From Amphibacillus sediminis NBRC 103570 (GTDB lineage Bacteria > Bacillota > Bacilli > Bacillales > Amphibacillaceae): a stretch of 48,605 nt of DNA. Made by a program: the position numbers and the translations under genes. Location: positions 1 through 48,605 of the forward strand of contig NZ_BCQW01000022.1 of the NCBI RefSeq assembly GCF_001552275.1. Direction: 5' to 3'. The notes beneath the pieces were generated by a model. The model was not told the DNA's origin. It made no database searches and was given only the letters and a program-made list of their open reading frames with translations. Numbering within the stretch: position 1 is the first letter of the stretch; each line of letters begins with the position of its first letter. This document shows positions 1-9,644 of the stretch, piece after piece.

Positions 1-2
1 GC

Positions 3-101
3 GGAAATAATATCTACTATGGAAAATATTTCATCGTTAAAGTAGAGAGACAAATTAAACCTTATTCACTTCCTGAAGAAATGATAAATAGAAATCATTA
101 A
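3..101 (+). CDS. C-terminal fragment of an unrecognised protein
   Basis: An open frame enters from the window edge and runs to a TAA at 99-101. It encodes about 32 residues, beginning GNNIYYGKYFIVKVERQ and ending in a charged tail, PEEMINRNH. Composition and codon use look like a real protein end with beta-strand-like alternation, but the piece is too short to assign a family. The upstream part lies outside the window. Confidence 0.4.
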   Translation, partial: GNNIYYGKYFIVKVERQIKPYSLPEEMINRNH

Positions 102-200
102 GGGAAGTTTCATCATTTGTTCCACAATGAGTGAAATTATTGATAGTCATTCTGAGTATTTATTATCGGGATGCGGATCAAAGTAACCATTTTTTTGAAT

Positions 201-390
201 AAGTGAAACTTCATTCAGTGGGGGTTTTCCATCCCCCACTGAACGTTAGTTGAACCAATCGGGCCGTTACTGGCTGTTGGATCTCCCACTAAGAAATGAC
301 CTGTTCCCTTATTTCTTGAAGTGGAAGGCTTACAAAAGCCCTTCGATGGGGCGAGTAATCGCAGCCCCAGACAGTTACACTGCGATAAAA
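201..390 (+). repeat. Family A structured repeat, copy A1 (short form)
   Basis: First of eight copies of the same intergenic element. It starts after AT with AAGTGAAACTTC and ends CTGCGATAAAA. Hairpin 1 is CAGTGGGGG/CCCCCACTG (about 217-242) with a short loop. Hairpin 2 pairs CTCCCACT with AGTGGAAG. Hairpin 3 pairs GGGGC with GCCCC near the right end. The right end lies inside a minus-strand lipoprotein relic and supplies its stop codon. Short open frames read across this copy are by-products of repeat conservation. Confidence 0.85.
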
Positions 391-554
391 TCCTCATCCA
401 AGATAATGTCCCCTAGCATTATGCCTCCAATATTTTCATTAGTAACATCAATTGATTCTACAGCTTTAATCAAATCTTCACGACTTTCCTATCCACAGCT
501 AGTCAATACAAATAATACAACTATCAACAAAATCATTGAGTAAATGCGATACAT
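375..554 (-). pseudogene. Truncated lipoprotein gene, interrupted by a repeat
   Basis: Reading from ATG 552-554 gives a signal peptide of the form MYRIYSMILLIVVLFVLTSC with a lipobox (LTSC). It is followed at once by an in-frame TAG (489-491). The same frame then continues for about 37 codons (ESREDLIKAVESIDVTNEN and onward) and ends in FIAV-stop, where the last residues and the TAA at 375-377 come from the end of repeat A1. The gene therefore has a nonsense codon after the lipobox Cys-Gly and has lost its 3' part to the repeat. The product family is not recognisable. It was probably a small secreted lipoprotein. Confidence 0.55.
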
Positions 555-780
555 TTTATTAATTTGTATAAACCCTTCCCCTTACTTATTAGTCTTTCTT
601 CAACTAGTTGCTTAGTCAGCACCCTAATCATCGTTTTATTTAATCTTCGAGAATATCCTCATTATGACAAATCGAATTCACAAATAGCTGCTTAAGCCTT
701 ATCGAATTGCCTTTCCTTGTCTATTTTTATGGGATCTAAATAGTAATAATTGCTTCATTTCATCGTTGTATTTCCTTGTC

Positions 781-1962
781 TTAGGCTTTAAAAACATAGG
801 CACGCGCAATTTCTAAAAATGCTTCTTGAATCTGTGTCAATGCTTGCTCATCAAAATCAAACATAGGATGATGGTGTGGATAAGCCGTAGCGGTATCTTT
901 CTGTGAACCAACTCTAAAATATGTTCCTGGCTTTTCTTGTAAAAAGTAAGAAAAGTCCTCTGCTCCCATCATTGGCTCAAAATCAATAACCTGATCTCTA
1001 AATTGTTGATTAAAAATAGCTGTTATTTGAGCGGTTAACTCAGGGTCATTATATAATGCGGGATAACCATTCAAATAATCAATGATGATCTCAGCTTGAT
1101 ATGCCTCAGCAATCCCATTGACAATCGTGCGTATTTGCTGCTCGACTAGCTTACGTACATTAGCATCAAAGGACCGAACTGTCCCTTCTAGTTTGGCCTG
1201 ATCAGGAATAACATTGAATGAATGACCAGCTTGAAATAATCCAATCGTAACAACAGCCGCTTTTAGCGGGTCAACTCTTCGACTTACAACTTTTTGTAAG
1301 CTATTGACCAGATCACTCCCAATCACAATCGGATCATTGGTATCCTGTGGCCTTGCCCCGTGGCCGCCACTCCCTTTAATTGTAATAGTAAATTTATCGA
1401 CTGCTGCCATTTTATATCCAGATCCAATCGAAAGCTTACCAGTTGGCAAATCTGATCCTAAATGGGCTGCAAAAACGTAATCGACATCTTTTAGGATGCC
1501 TTGTTCTAGCATTGCCTTCGCTCCACCTGGTGGGATCTCTTCGGCTGGTTGGAAGATAAATAGAATATTACCTTTGATCTGATCTTTATACTTGATTAAG
1601 ACTTTGGCGAACCCTAACAGAGCAGCTGTATGCCCATCATGCCCACATGCATGCATCACCCCTGCCTTTTGCGAACGATATGAGACCTCTTTTTCATCAT
1701 GGATAGGTAATGCATCAAAATCTGCTCGAAAAGCAATCGTAGGTCCAGCTTGATCCCCTTTCAATTCTGCGACCAATCCATAGCCACCTATCCCTGTCTG
1801 CACATTAAAACCAAACTCCTGTAACTTTCGTTCAATAAAAAAAGCTGTTTCCTTTTCCTGAAAAGAAAGTTCAGGATGCTGGTGCAAATAACGCCGCCAT
1901 GAAACGACCTCTGTTTCTTGTTCTTTTATTTCAATCCTAATTGCTGCTTCAATTCCACTCAT
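781..1962 (-). CDS. M20 family amidohydrolase (aminoacylase/hippurate hydrolase type)
   Basis: A 393-residue cytoplasmic metallo-amidohydrolase of the M20D type, which removes acyl groups from N-acyl amino acids or related amides. The metal-binding block MHACGHDGHTAALLG, the catalytic block FQPAEEIPPGGAKAML, the dimerisation-domain start GSGGHGARPQDTNDP and the C-terminal MGAEDFSYFLQEKPG are all present in the usual order, and the length is normal. The ATG is preceded by GGAGAGG at good distance. The gene stands alone between unrelated intergenic repeats. The exact substrate (N-acetyl-diaminopimelate, hippurate, N-acetylcysteine derivatives) cannot be told from the sequence. The metal-binding Cys and His residues look intact, so it should be active. 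Confidence 0.88.
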   Translation of the reverse strand: MSGIEAAIRIEIKEQETEVVSWRRYLHQHPELSFQEKETAFFIERKLQEFGFNVQTGIGGYGLVAELKGDQAGPTIAFRADFDALPIHDEKEVSYRSQKAGVMHACGHDGHTAALLGFAKVLIKYKDQIKGNILFIFQPAEEIPPGGAKAMLEQGILKDVDYVFAAHLGSDLPTGKLSIGSGYKMAAVDKFTITIKGSGGHGARPQDTNDPIVIGSDLVNSLQKVVSRRVDPLKAAVVTIGLFQAGHSFNVIPDQAKLEGTVRSFDANVRKLVEQQIRTIVNGIAEAYQAEIIIDYLNGYPALYNDPELTAQITAIFNQQFRDQVIDFEPMMGAEDFSYFLQEKPGTYFRVGSQKDTATAYPHHHPMFDFDEQALTQIQEAFLEIARAYVFKA

Positions 1963-2070
1963 ATGTCTGCCTCTCCTTCACAACTTATAAACCGATTAAT
2001 TCGATCGGATTATTAAGTATCATACTTCATTTATTAAATGCTGACCAGCCCTAACTTGCTTAGGCGCTTA

Positions 2071-2200
2071 ATCAAATGTGCTATGGTGTACTTTTGCAAT
2101 TTTATTGAGCTTGGCTCAATAAATTCCAGCTGAAAATCTGTGGCATCCGCCAAGGCATTAACTGGATTCTGCCAGGTCAATCCTCTGAATGAAGTTAAAA
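2071..2200 (+). repeat. Family B structured repeat, copy B1
   Basis: It begins ATCAAATGTGC and ends CTGAATGAAGTTAA, like the other family B copies, with the shared centre CTGAAAATCTGTGGCATCCGC. It also carries a hairpin, TTATTGAGC/GCTCAATAA. It is shorter than B2-B5 and more diverged. It lies just upstream of repeat A2 in the 560-bp space between the amidohydrolase and the next gene. Confidence 0.65.
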
Positions 2201-2230
2201 TTAAAAACTACATAACGTTATCACCTAATA

Positions 2231-2447
2231 AAGTGAATCTTCGTTCAATGGGGGTTACGACGTATAGGATGTACTCGTACAGACGTTGCGACACGACGGC
2301 GCGAACTTAGTCAACGTCCTCTCTCCCCCACTGAACGTTAGTTGAACCAATCGGGCCGTTACTGGCTGTTGGATCTCCCACTTAGACTTGACGTGCTCCC
2401 TTATTTCTTGTAGTAGGAGTCCTACAGCCAGTTACACTGCGATAAAA
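2231..2447 (+). repeat. Family A structured repeat, copy A2 (long form, internal deletion)
   Basis: It starts after TAAT with AAAGTGAATCTTCG and ends GCGATAAAA. The loop of hairpin 1 holds the roughly 65-base insert shared by the long copies. The right part lacks about 40 bases, including the TTCGATGGGGCGAGTAATCG block, so hairpin 3 is missing. Confidence 0.82.
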
Positions 2448-2523
2448 AAGACGTTTCTCCTCTTTTTCATTTCCTTTTTTTACATTATAATTAAGAGATG
2501 TATGAAATAATGGAGGTGATTTG

Positions 2524-3684
2524 ATGGTAGATAGAAATTATAGAGAAAGAACGTGGGATGATGATCTCTATTCAAACCAAAAGTTTTATGAACGACCTTG
2601 GTTTACTTGGCTGATGATGTTTGTCTGTTTACCACTCGGAATTATTTTATTGGTTAGATATGATGATCGTTCCCGAGCACTAAAAGGGATACTTTCAATT
2701 TTTTTCGTTTATTTAGCTCTTGCTTTAATTGGTATTATTTATATAACGTTTTTCCATAAGACAGATGTAGCAAAAAGCCAGCAAAGGACAGATGGTAACG
2801 TAGATATTTCGCTCGTTGCTTCAGTCGAAGATGATCAGGTCTTTATCTCAGGAGAGACCAACTTACCAGATGGAGCCTTGCTCCTCATTGAAATTGAACA
2901 CTTGGAGGCCAGTCCATTTTACTTTGAGGGAATATTAGAAATCCAAAATGGTTCTTTTAACGGGAGTACTTCGATTGCTGGGGCTCCTAGTGGAAATATA
3001 GAGGTGTGGGTAGCCTTTTCTCCAGGATTAACCAAAGTAACTCAACCGCAAAAAATAATTGATCAATACGGCGAAATCGGTGAATTACTCACCGGTGAAA
3101 ATGTCATGGAATATGACTCAATTCGGTATATAGAGGCGTATTATACACTTACATATCAAACTGAGTTTAGCATAGGAACGCAAAACATTATTGCAACCTT
3201 GGACCCTGAGGAAATCGATAGTGTTGTTTATGAGGGGGCTGTCTATGAGTGGCCAGATGATCAGCTTTCGCAAGAGGATGAGTATGAACACCAAATGGAA
3301 TCGTTTTACAGGCTTGCAAATTTAACAATGGATGATGAAGACGATGCGGCCCGCTTGGCCGATGCCTATTATCTCTGGGGCTATGACTTTATAATGGTCG
3401 AAGAAGAAGTACTTGCCTACGAGTGGTTAAATGCATTAACCTTAGATACAGAAATTGAGCAAACGATTTTTGAGCGTGTCGAATCAGAATGGTCGGATAG
3501 CTATGCAATGATAAAATATGAGTTCGAGGTGCAATTAGAAGGCTATCAATGGCTAGAAAACTTAACCATTGAAACGGAAGAAGAGCAACGTATTCTTCAA
3601 GAAGCCATGGATTACTGGGAAGATGACTATGCCATGATTAAATACGAATTTGAAAATGAAATGAGCATCCCCCATTACGATTAA
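2524..3684 (+). CDS. Membrane-anchored protein with repeated acidic C-terminal segments
   Basis: A protein of about 386 residues that I do not recognise. Two hydrophobic helices lie near the N-terminus (about residues 28-43 and 53-77) in a DUF3899/zinc-ribbon-less membrane context. They are followed by an extracellular-type beta-rich region, then a very acidic C-terminus in which a unit of about 50 residues is repeated (SDSYAMIKYEFEVQ and DDYAMIKYEFENE, each preceded by YEWLNALTL or YQWLENLTI). The GGAGGTGAT at 2512-2520 fits ATG 2524 better than the TTG three bases earlier. A TATAAT-like box lies at 2486-2491 without a clear -35. A hairpin terminator follows directly, so the gene is monocistronic. 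The repeats suggest a binding or scaffolding role at the cell surface, but this is only inference. Confidence 0.7.
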   Translation: MVDRNYRERTWDDDLYSNQKFYERPWFTWLMMFVCLPLGIILLVRYDDRSRALKGILSIFFVYLALALIGIIYITFFHKTDVAKSQQRTDGNVDISLVASVEDDQVFISGETNLPDGALLLIEIEHLEASPFYFEGILEIQNGSFNGSTSIAGAPSGNIEVWVAFSPGLTKVTQPQKIIDQYGEIGELLTGENVMEYDSIRYIEAYYTLTYQTEFSIGTQNIIATLDPEEIDSVVYEGAVYEWPDDQLSQEDEYEHQMESFYRLANLTMDDEDDAARLADAYYLWGYDFIMVEEEVLAYEWLNALTLDTEIEQTIFERVESEWSDSYAMIKYEFEVQLEGYQWLENLTIETEEEQRILQEAMDYWEDDYAMIKYEFENEMSIPHYD

Positions 3685-3687
3685 TAC

Positions 3688-3735
3688 AAACAGCTTTGGG
3701 ATTGAACAACCTTTTGTTCCCAAAGCTGTTTTTAT
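3688..3735 (+). terminator. Intrinsic terminator after the membrane protein gene
   Basis: The stem AACAGCTTTGGGA pairs with TCCCAAAGCTGTT, closing a loop of about 16 bases and followed by TTTTTAT. It comes four bases after the stop codon of the upstream gene. Repeat A3 begins immediately after the T-tract. Confidence 0.85.
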
Positions 3736-3928
3736 AAAGTCAAACTTCGTTCAGTGGGGATTTTCTCCATCCCCATTGAACGTTTAGTTGAACCAATCGG
3801 GCCGTTACTGGCGGTCGGATCTCCCTCTTTGACATGACGTGTTCCATTATTTCTTGAAGGGGGAGGTTTACAAAAGCCCTTCGATGGGGCGAGTAATCGG
3901 AGCCCCAGCCAGTTACACGGCAATAAAA
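3736..3928 (+). repeat. Family A structured repeat, copy A3 (short form)
   Basis: It starts after TTAT with AAAGTCAAACTTCG and ends CAATAAAA. Hairpin 1 is CAGTGGGG/CCCCATTG, kept as a pair by G-U compensation. Hairpins 2 (CTCCCTCTT/GGGGGAGG) and 3 (GGGGCG/AGCCCC) are also present. The copy sits between two convergent genes. Confidence 0.85.
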
Positions 3929-4003
3929 GTAGGTCCTTTAAACCAAAGAACGGACACGATTTGAAACAAAATAGCTGAATGCTACTTCTATGAAATAAAA
4001 AAT

Positions 4004-4597
4004 TCAATACGATGAAGGCTGAACTAAAATCTGATCAACAATGCCATAGTCCTTAGCTTGCTGAGCTGACATGAAAAAGTCCCGCTCCGTATCATTAGCT
4101 ACCTTTTCATAAGGCTGTCCAGAACGATCAGCAATAAGCTGGTTAATCGCTTGGCGTTGTTTAATAATCCGTCGGGCATAAATATCCATATCAGTTGCCT
4201 GACCTTTCATGCCACCAAGAGGTTGATGTAGCATAATTTCGGAATGTGGCAAAGCATAACGTTTTCCTTTTGCTCCTGCTATTAATAAAACTGCGGCAAA
4301 GGATGCAGCCATCCCAATACAAATGGTCTGAACATCGGCCTTAATATGTTCCATCGTATCCATAATGGCAAAGCCAGCTGAAATAGACCCACCTGGACTA
4401 TTTATATACATGGAAATATCAGCTTCACTATCCTGTGATGCTAGAAAAAGCAACTGAGCAGTTACACTATTTGCTAGTGTATCGTCAATTTCTGACCCAA
4501 TAAAAATAATTCTGTCCTTTAATAATCTTGAATAGATATCATAACTTCTTTCCCCTAAATGTGATTGCTCCACGACATATGGTATCGCTACACTCAT
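4004..4597 (-). CDS. clpP: ClpP-family serine protease paralogue
   Basis: A 197-residue ClpP peptidase subunit, normally a tetradecameric barrel that degrades proteins fed by Clp ATPases. The catalytic Ser99 (GMAASFAA, where housekeeping ClpP has GMAASMGA), His124 (MLHQPLGG) and Asp173 (ERDFFMSA) align one for one with the known triad, and the N-terminal [10 protein letters not shown] matches the ClpP axial loop start. I chose ATG 4597, eight codons inside the longest frame, because AGGGGG precedes it and the length then fits the family. It lies 27 bases after an ECF sigma factor and probably forms one operon with it. This makes a specialised paralogue more likely than the housekeeping clpP, which usually stands alone. 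Confidence 0.9.
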   Translation of the reverse strand: MSVAIPYVVEQSHLGERSYDIYSRLLKDRIIFIGSEIDDTLANSVTAQLLFLASQDSEADISMYINSPGGSISAGFAIMDTMEHIKADVQTICIGMAASFAAVLLIAGAKGKRYALPHSEIMLHQPLGGMKGQATDMDIYARRIIKQRQAINQLIADRSGQPYEKVANDTERDFFMSAQQAKDYGIVDQILVQPSSY

Positions 4598-4624
4598 TTT
4601 AATCCCCCTATCTTTTTTCAATGA

Positions 4625-5287
4625 TTAGGCTACTAACATGATGTCGCTATCCGAGGTATCCTTTTGCTGGTATTGAACATACAAACTCGGAACGGAAATC
4701 GTATCTGTCAGTAAGCTGGCCAATAGTTGGACATCGCCAATTCGCAAGGCTAAACTGAATAACTGGACACGCATCATTGACTCATCGTCGTCAACTACTA
4801 TATCTTCTGTTATTCGGTGACGGACACGCTGCTTAATATTTTGTCTAGCTCGAAATAGACTTGCCTTAATTGCACCAATAGATAACTGCGTTAAATCAGC
4901 TATTTCTTTAAGACTGCAATGACAAACATCTGCCAATAAAAATAAAACCAATTGCTTAGTTGTTAGGTGTTTGATTAATACATTTAATATGTAGGACAAT
5001 TCACTAGAATGATTTGGATCTTCTGTCGAGAGTTGATCAAGTTCAATCTGGTCGAGTGGGGTCACATCAATGCTTTTTTTCCGTTGCAGATCAATCCAAA
5101 TATGCTTGGCCGTCATAGCTAAAAATGCTTTCGTAACCTTCTCTGGTTGGTGTCTTTGCCAATACTGGTGTGCTTTAATCCAAGTTGCCTGCATTAAATC
5201 CTCGGCATCATGATAATCTTGCGTAAAGTAAAGACAAGCCTTCCAAATAGACGAGCGATGTTGTTCCCACATTGTATTAAAATGCAT
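4625..5287 (-). CDS. ECF-type RNA polymerase sigma factor
   Basis: A 220-residue extracytoplasmic-function sigma factor. Region 2 is seen as AEDLMQATWIKAHQYWQ with the AFLAMTAKHIWIDLQRKK promoter-melting segment. Region 4 is seen as the helix-turn-helix LKEIADLTQLSIGAIKASLFRARQNIK. A C-terminal extension of about 50 residues follows, unlike the shortest ECF factors. GAAAGGGG precedes the ATG. No anti-sigma gene is next to it; the downstream neighbour is a ClpP paralogue. The 325 bases upstream carry no gene. They hold an AT-rich segment and the terminator of the next gene, with no confident promoter. Autoregulation is plausible but not shown. Confidence 0.85.
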   Translation of the reverse strand: MHFNTMWEQHRSSIWKACLYFTQDYHDAEDLMQATWIKAHQYWQRHQPEKVTKAFLAMTAKHIWIDLQRKKSIDVTPLDQIELDQLSTEDPNHSSELSYILNVLIKHLTTKQLVLFLLADVCHCSLKEIADLTQLSIGAIKASLFRARQNIKQRVRHRITEDIVVDDDESMMRVQLFSLALRIGDVQLLASLLTDTISVPSLYVQYQQKDTSDSDIMLVA

Positions 5288-5559
5288 TACTAAAAACCCC
5301 TTTCAACTCATTAAACGGAATAATCATAAAAAAAGATACGGGTCGATTAAATTTATTTTAGCAAATCATTCCTGCTTAGAGCATCTTTCTGCTTTGTCAT
5401 ATAGATCGAAACCGTGCTTGACAAAGAAAAGAAAAAGGTCATCTGCCTAAAGATAGGCACTCCCTTGTTGTGAGACAAAGTAGAACGACTATGTTTATGA
5501 TTTCTATCTCTTACTTTTAAAAAACTGGTCGCAAAGTCTTTAGTGGAGCGCTAGCTTTT

Positions 5560-5612
5560 TAATAAAAATACAAAGAAGACGCCTATTCTTTGTCCGAACA
5601 GACGTCTTCTTT
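5560..5612 (-). terminator. Intrinsic terminator of the 6-phospho-beta-glucosidase gene
   Basis: Read on the minus strand, AAAGAAGACGTC pairs with GGCGTCTTCTTT and is followed by GTATTTTTATT. The stem starts two bases after the stop codon of the glucosidase gene. Confidence 0.8.
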
Positions 5613-5613
5613 G

Positions 5614-7095
<1,482 letters not shown>

Positions 7096-7210
7096 TTAAA
7101 ATGTGCATCTTCTTCACGTTCTATCCTTAGCATAAACCCTTTGTAATCACGTGTATAGGTCAGGGCTAAATCCTGTTCGATATCCCATTAAGGGTTATTT
7201 GTGTCATAAA

Positions 7211-7241
7211 TGTAACACTATGTTTTTAACTGTGCTATAAT
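7211..7241 (+). promoter_or_regulatory. Probable sigma-A promoter of the RpiR regulator gene
   Basis: TATAAT at 7236-7241 has the weak -35-like TGTAAC/TAACAC at 7211-7218 and lies about 35 bases before the start codon. The 209-base divergent space also has to hold the glucosidase promoter, for which I see no convincing hexamers. Confidence 0.45.
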
Positions 7242-7277
7242 AAAGTTATCTCTTAATGATGGAGGTAGGTACTACCA

Positions 7278-7997
7278 ATGTTCACTAGCGAAGTCATTGC
7301 CTCATTTAATGAACTCGAAACCTCAATTTATAATTATATTTGTCAAAATAGTGAAAAGGTTGCATACATGCGGATTCGAGAGCTTGCAGATGCCACCCAT
7401 GTCTCAACCGCAACGATTTTGCGTTTTTGTCGCAAGCTTAATTGTGATGGATTTTCTGAGTTTAAAACAAAGCTAAAAATGGAGCTTAAGCAAGATAAAA
7501 AAAGCCGAATTAAAAGTAGTCAGCATGCTATGCTTGAATTTTTCGAACGTACGTTAAGTACTGAGCGAGACCAACAAATTCGGAAGGCAGCTGAACTCGT
7601 CTCAGCAGCCGATACCGTTATTTTTATTGGTAATGGAAGCTCAGGAATACTAGCTGAATATGGCGCTCGTTATTTCTCTAGTTTAGGTAAATTCTCGACC
7701 TACATTAAGGATTTTTCCTATCCTATCCATTCTAAGCTCCGGTACAACAGTGTCACGATTGCCTTGTCCGTATCAGGAGAAAATCCCTTTACCGTATCAC
7801 AGCTAAATAAGCTCAAGCAAGAAGGCAGTAAGGTGATCAGTATCACCAACAATAAACTTTCTACCATTGCTAAGATTTCCGATTTAAACATTTCATACTA
7901 TATAACTGAAGAATTCTATCAGCAAAGTAATATTACAACACAAGTCCCTGTAGTCTTTATCATTGAGTCAATTGCCAGAGAACTACATCAACTATAA
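7278..7997 (+). CDS. RpiR/MurR family transcriptional regulator
   Basis: A 239-residue sugar-phosphate-responsive regulator. Residues 1-75 form the RpiR helix-turn-helix (ELADATHVSTATILRFCRKLNCDGFSEFK is the core region, quoted in parts: ELADATHVS, ATILRFCRKL, GFSEFK). Residues of about 110-235 form a SIS sugar-isomerase fold with VIFIGNGSSGILAEYGARY and SVSGENPFTVSQL loops that would bind a phosphosugar. GGAGG stands 11 bases before ATG 7278. Divergent placement beside a GH1 6-phospho-beta-glucosidase implies that it controls that gene in answer to a phosphorylated glucoside. Activator and repressor types both exist in this family, and the sequence does not decide. Confidence 0.87.
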   Translation: MFTSEVIASFNELETSIYNYICQNSEKVAYMRIRELADATHVSTATILRFCRKLNCDGFSEFKTKLKMELKQDKKSRIKSSQHAMLEFFERTLSTERDQQIRKAAELVSAADTVIFIGNGSSGILAEYGARYFSSLGKFSTYIKDFSYPIHSKLRYNSVTIALSVSGENPFTVSQLNKLKQEGSKVISITNNKLSTIAKISDLNISYYITEEFYQQSNITTQVPVVFIIESIARELHQL

Positions 7998-8089
7998 TTT
8001 GATTCGATTACCATTAAAAATGCGCGTATTCTCCTATATCCCAAGTTTAAAAATATGTTAAGATCAAAGGACGTAGGAGGAGAGATTAC

Positions 8090-9274
8090 ATGAACAAAAA
8101 AGATATTGCGCATTTTCGTAAACAATTTAAAAAAGAAAATGATTTACTACATATCCACGATATATTTAATGTCTATATTATGAAGGAAACAAGTGAGATC
8201 TATCATCAACAATGTCAACCTTTTCAATTACTGGATCAAGAAGAACAAGAGCTCTTTTTGACCAATTTCAAAAAAGTCTTAACCGGCTCCCTTGACGAGA
8301 AACTATTTGAATTAAAATTTCAAACTAACCTTGAGCATTCAAGTCAATTCATTCTTCACCAAGGATTACTTAGTCAGGAAACCGATAGCTGGAAAGAGCA
8401 GATGCTCCAACTCGTTGAAAAAATCCTTAACAAACAGCAGTATGAAATGGATATCGTTGTTAGTTTTATTAAGGGTGAATATTTCAAGCCAATCAAAAGA
8501 AGTAACCAAGACCCTGATCAAAGTGATCGTGACACCGTTTATTCACATCCCTTTATCCTATGTAGTATCAATAAAACCCAAGATCCGAAAAAAGAGCTAC
8601 TCTTTGACTATGTCGAAAAACAATTTAAATACAATGTAGTGGTTGATCCGATTATTAATTTAACAGCACCTATCGGTGGATTTTTATTTCCATGCTTTAC
8701 GGACAATGCTGCTGACGTTAATCATATCCTTTATTCTGCTAGTAAAGCGAATGAACCAGATCCAGAGTTTATTGAGTATGTTCTCAATGCAGAAGAGACA
8801 ATAACAGCAAAAGAGGACAAGATCATTTTTGAGGAAATTGTCCGGGACGCTATTGGGCATCAGCTTAATACCGGAACACTAGCCAGCGTTTATGAAGAAA
8901 TTAACCAAATTGTTGAGGAAAGTGACCAAGAAGAAGAACCAGCTAAATTAGATTACAAAGACGTTGAACAAGTACTTAAGCATAGTGGAATAGAGGATGT
9001 AGATACTGAAAAAATCCAGGCGGCTTTTCACAATGTAATTGATGATGAGAAATATGAGTTAAAAGCCAAAAACATTGTACCTAAATATACATCCAAATCG
9101 ATTAAGATCCAGACGAAAGTAGCGAACATCGCTGTAAGTCCAGAGGACCTGCGCCATGTTAGACAGGTTCATTTTAGTGGTAAACGCTACTTAATGATTG
9201 AAGTTGATGAAGATACCGTTATTGACGGCTTTACCATCGTTCCGGAGCTGTTTGGCGAAAAAGTAGAAGAATAG
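8090..9274 (+). CDS. DUF4317 family protein
   Basis: A 394-residue soluble protein that begins MNKKDIAHFRKQFKKEND, the characteristic start of DUF4317 proteins of Firmicutes, whose function is unknown to me. There are no membrane helices or signal peptide. A middle section (PIINLTAPIGGFLFPCFTDN) is followed by an acidic helical stretch and a C-terminal region ending VIDGFTIVPELFG. GGAGGAGA precedes the ATG. The gene is alone, between the RpiR gene and repeat A4. Confidence 0.75.
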   Translation: MNKKDIAHFRKQFKKENDLLHIHDIFNVYIMKETSEIYHQQCQPFQLLDQEEQELFLTNFKKVLTGSLDEKLFELKFQTNLEHSSQFILHQGLLSQETDSWKEQMLQLVEKILNKQQYEMDIVVSFIKGEYFKPIKRSNQDPDQSDRDTVYSHPFILCSINKTQDPKKELLFDYVEKQFKYNVVVDPIINLTAPIGGFLFPCFTDNAADVNHILYSASKANEPDPEFIEYVLNAEETITAKEDKIIFEEIVRDAIGHQLNTGTLASVYEEINQIVEESDQEEEPAKLDYKDVEQVLKHSGIEDVDTEKIQAAFHNVIDDEKYELKAKNIVPKYTSKSIKIQTKVANIAVSPEDLRHVRQVHFSGKRYLMIEVDEDTVIDGFTIVPELFGEKVEE

Positions 9275-9354
9275 CGTCAACTCAGGGAAATAAGAGTTAA
9301 CTCGTCGATATACTTAGCCAGTCTAGTACCTAGAAAATCCACCATTTATACAAT

Positions 9355-9592
9355 AAAGTGAAACTTCGCTCAGTGGGGGTTTCGACGCATAGGATGTGCT
9401 CGTGTAGACGTTGCGAACTTAGTCAGCTTCCTCTCTCACCCACTGAACGTTAGTTGAGCCAATCGAGCATTTACTGGCTGTTGGACCTCCCGCTTAGACA
9501 TGACGTGTTCCCTTATTTCTTAATGTGGGAGGCTTACAAAAGCCTTTCGATGGGGCGAGTAATCGCAGCCCAGCCAGTTACACTGCGAAAAA
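9355..9592 (+). repeat. Family A structured repeat, copy A4 (long form)
   Basis: It starts after CAAT with AAAGTGAAACTTCG and ends CTGCGAAAAAA (others end GCGATAAA). It contains the loop insert with CATAGGATGTGCTCGTG, but shortened. Its final A-run on this strand is the T-tract of the rpsN terminator on the other strand. It fills most of the 370 bases between DUF4317 and rpsN. Confidence 0.85.
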
Positions 9593-9626
9593 ACAACAGG
9601 GACAACGGCAAAGTCGTTGTCCCTGT
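9586..9626 (-). terminator. Intrinsic terminator of rpsN
   Basis: On the minus strand, ACAGGGACAACG (9626-9615) pairs perfectly with CGTTGTCCCTGT (9607-9596). GTTTTTTCG follows. The T-tract coincides with the end of repeat A4. Confidence 0.92.
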
Positions 9627-9644
9627 CATACCCTTAGAGGCTCT

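Noticed and set aside
250-543. Open frame of 97 codons across repeat A1
   Set aside because: It reads repeat sequence, and the same peptide recurs in other copies only because the DNA is conserved; no ribosome site.
3732-4007. Open frame of 91 codons across repeat A3
   Set aside because: Repeat-derived peptide (GLRLLAPSKGFCKPP) also seen in A1 and A5; frame broken in other copies.
8331-8639. 102-codon frame inside the DUF4317 gene
   Set aside because: Overlaps a well-supported gene on the same strand and has no ribosome site.
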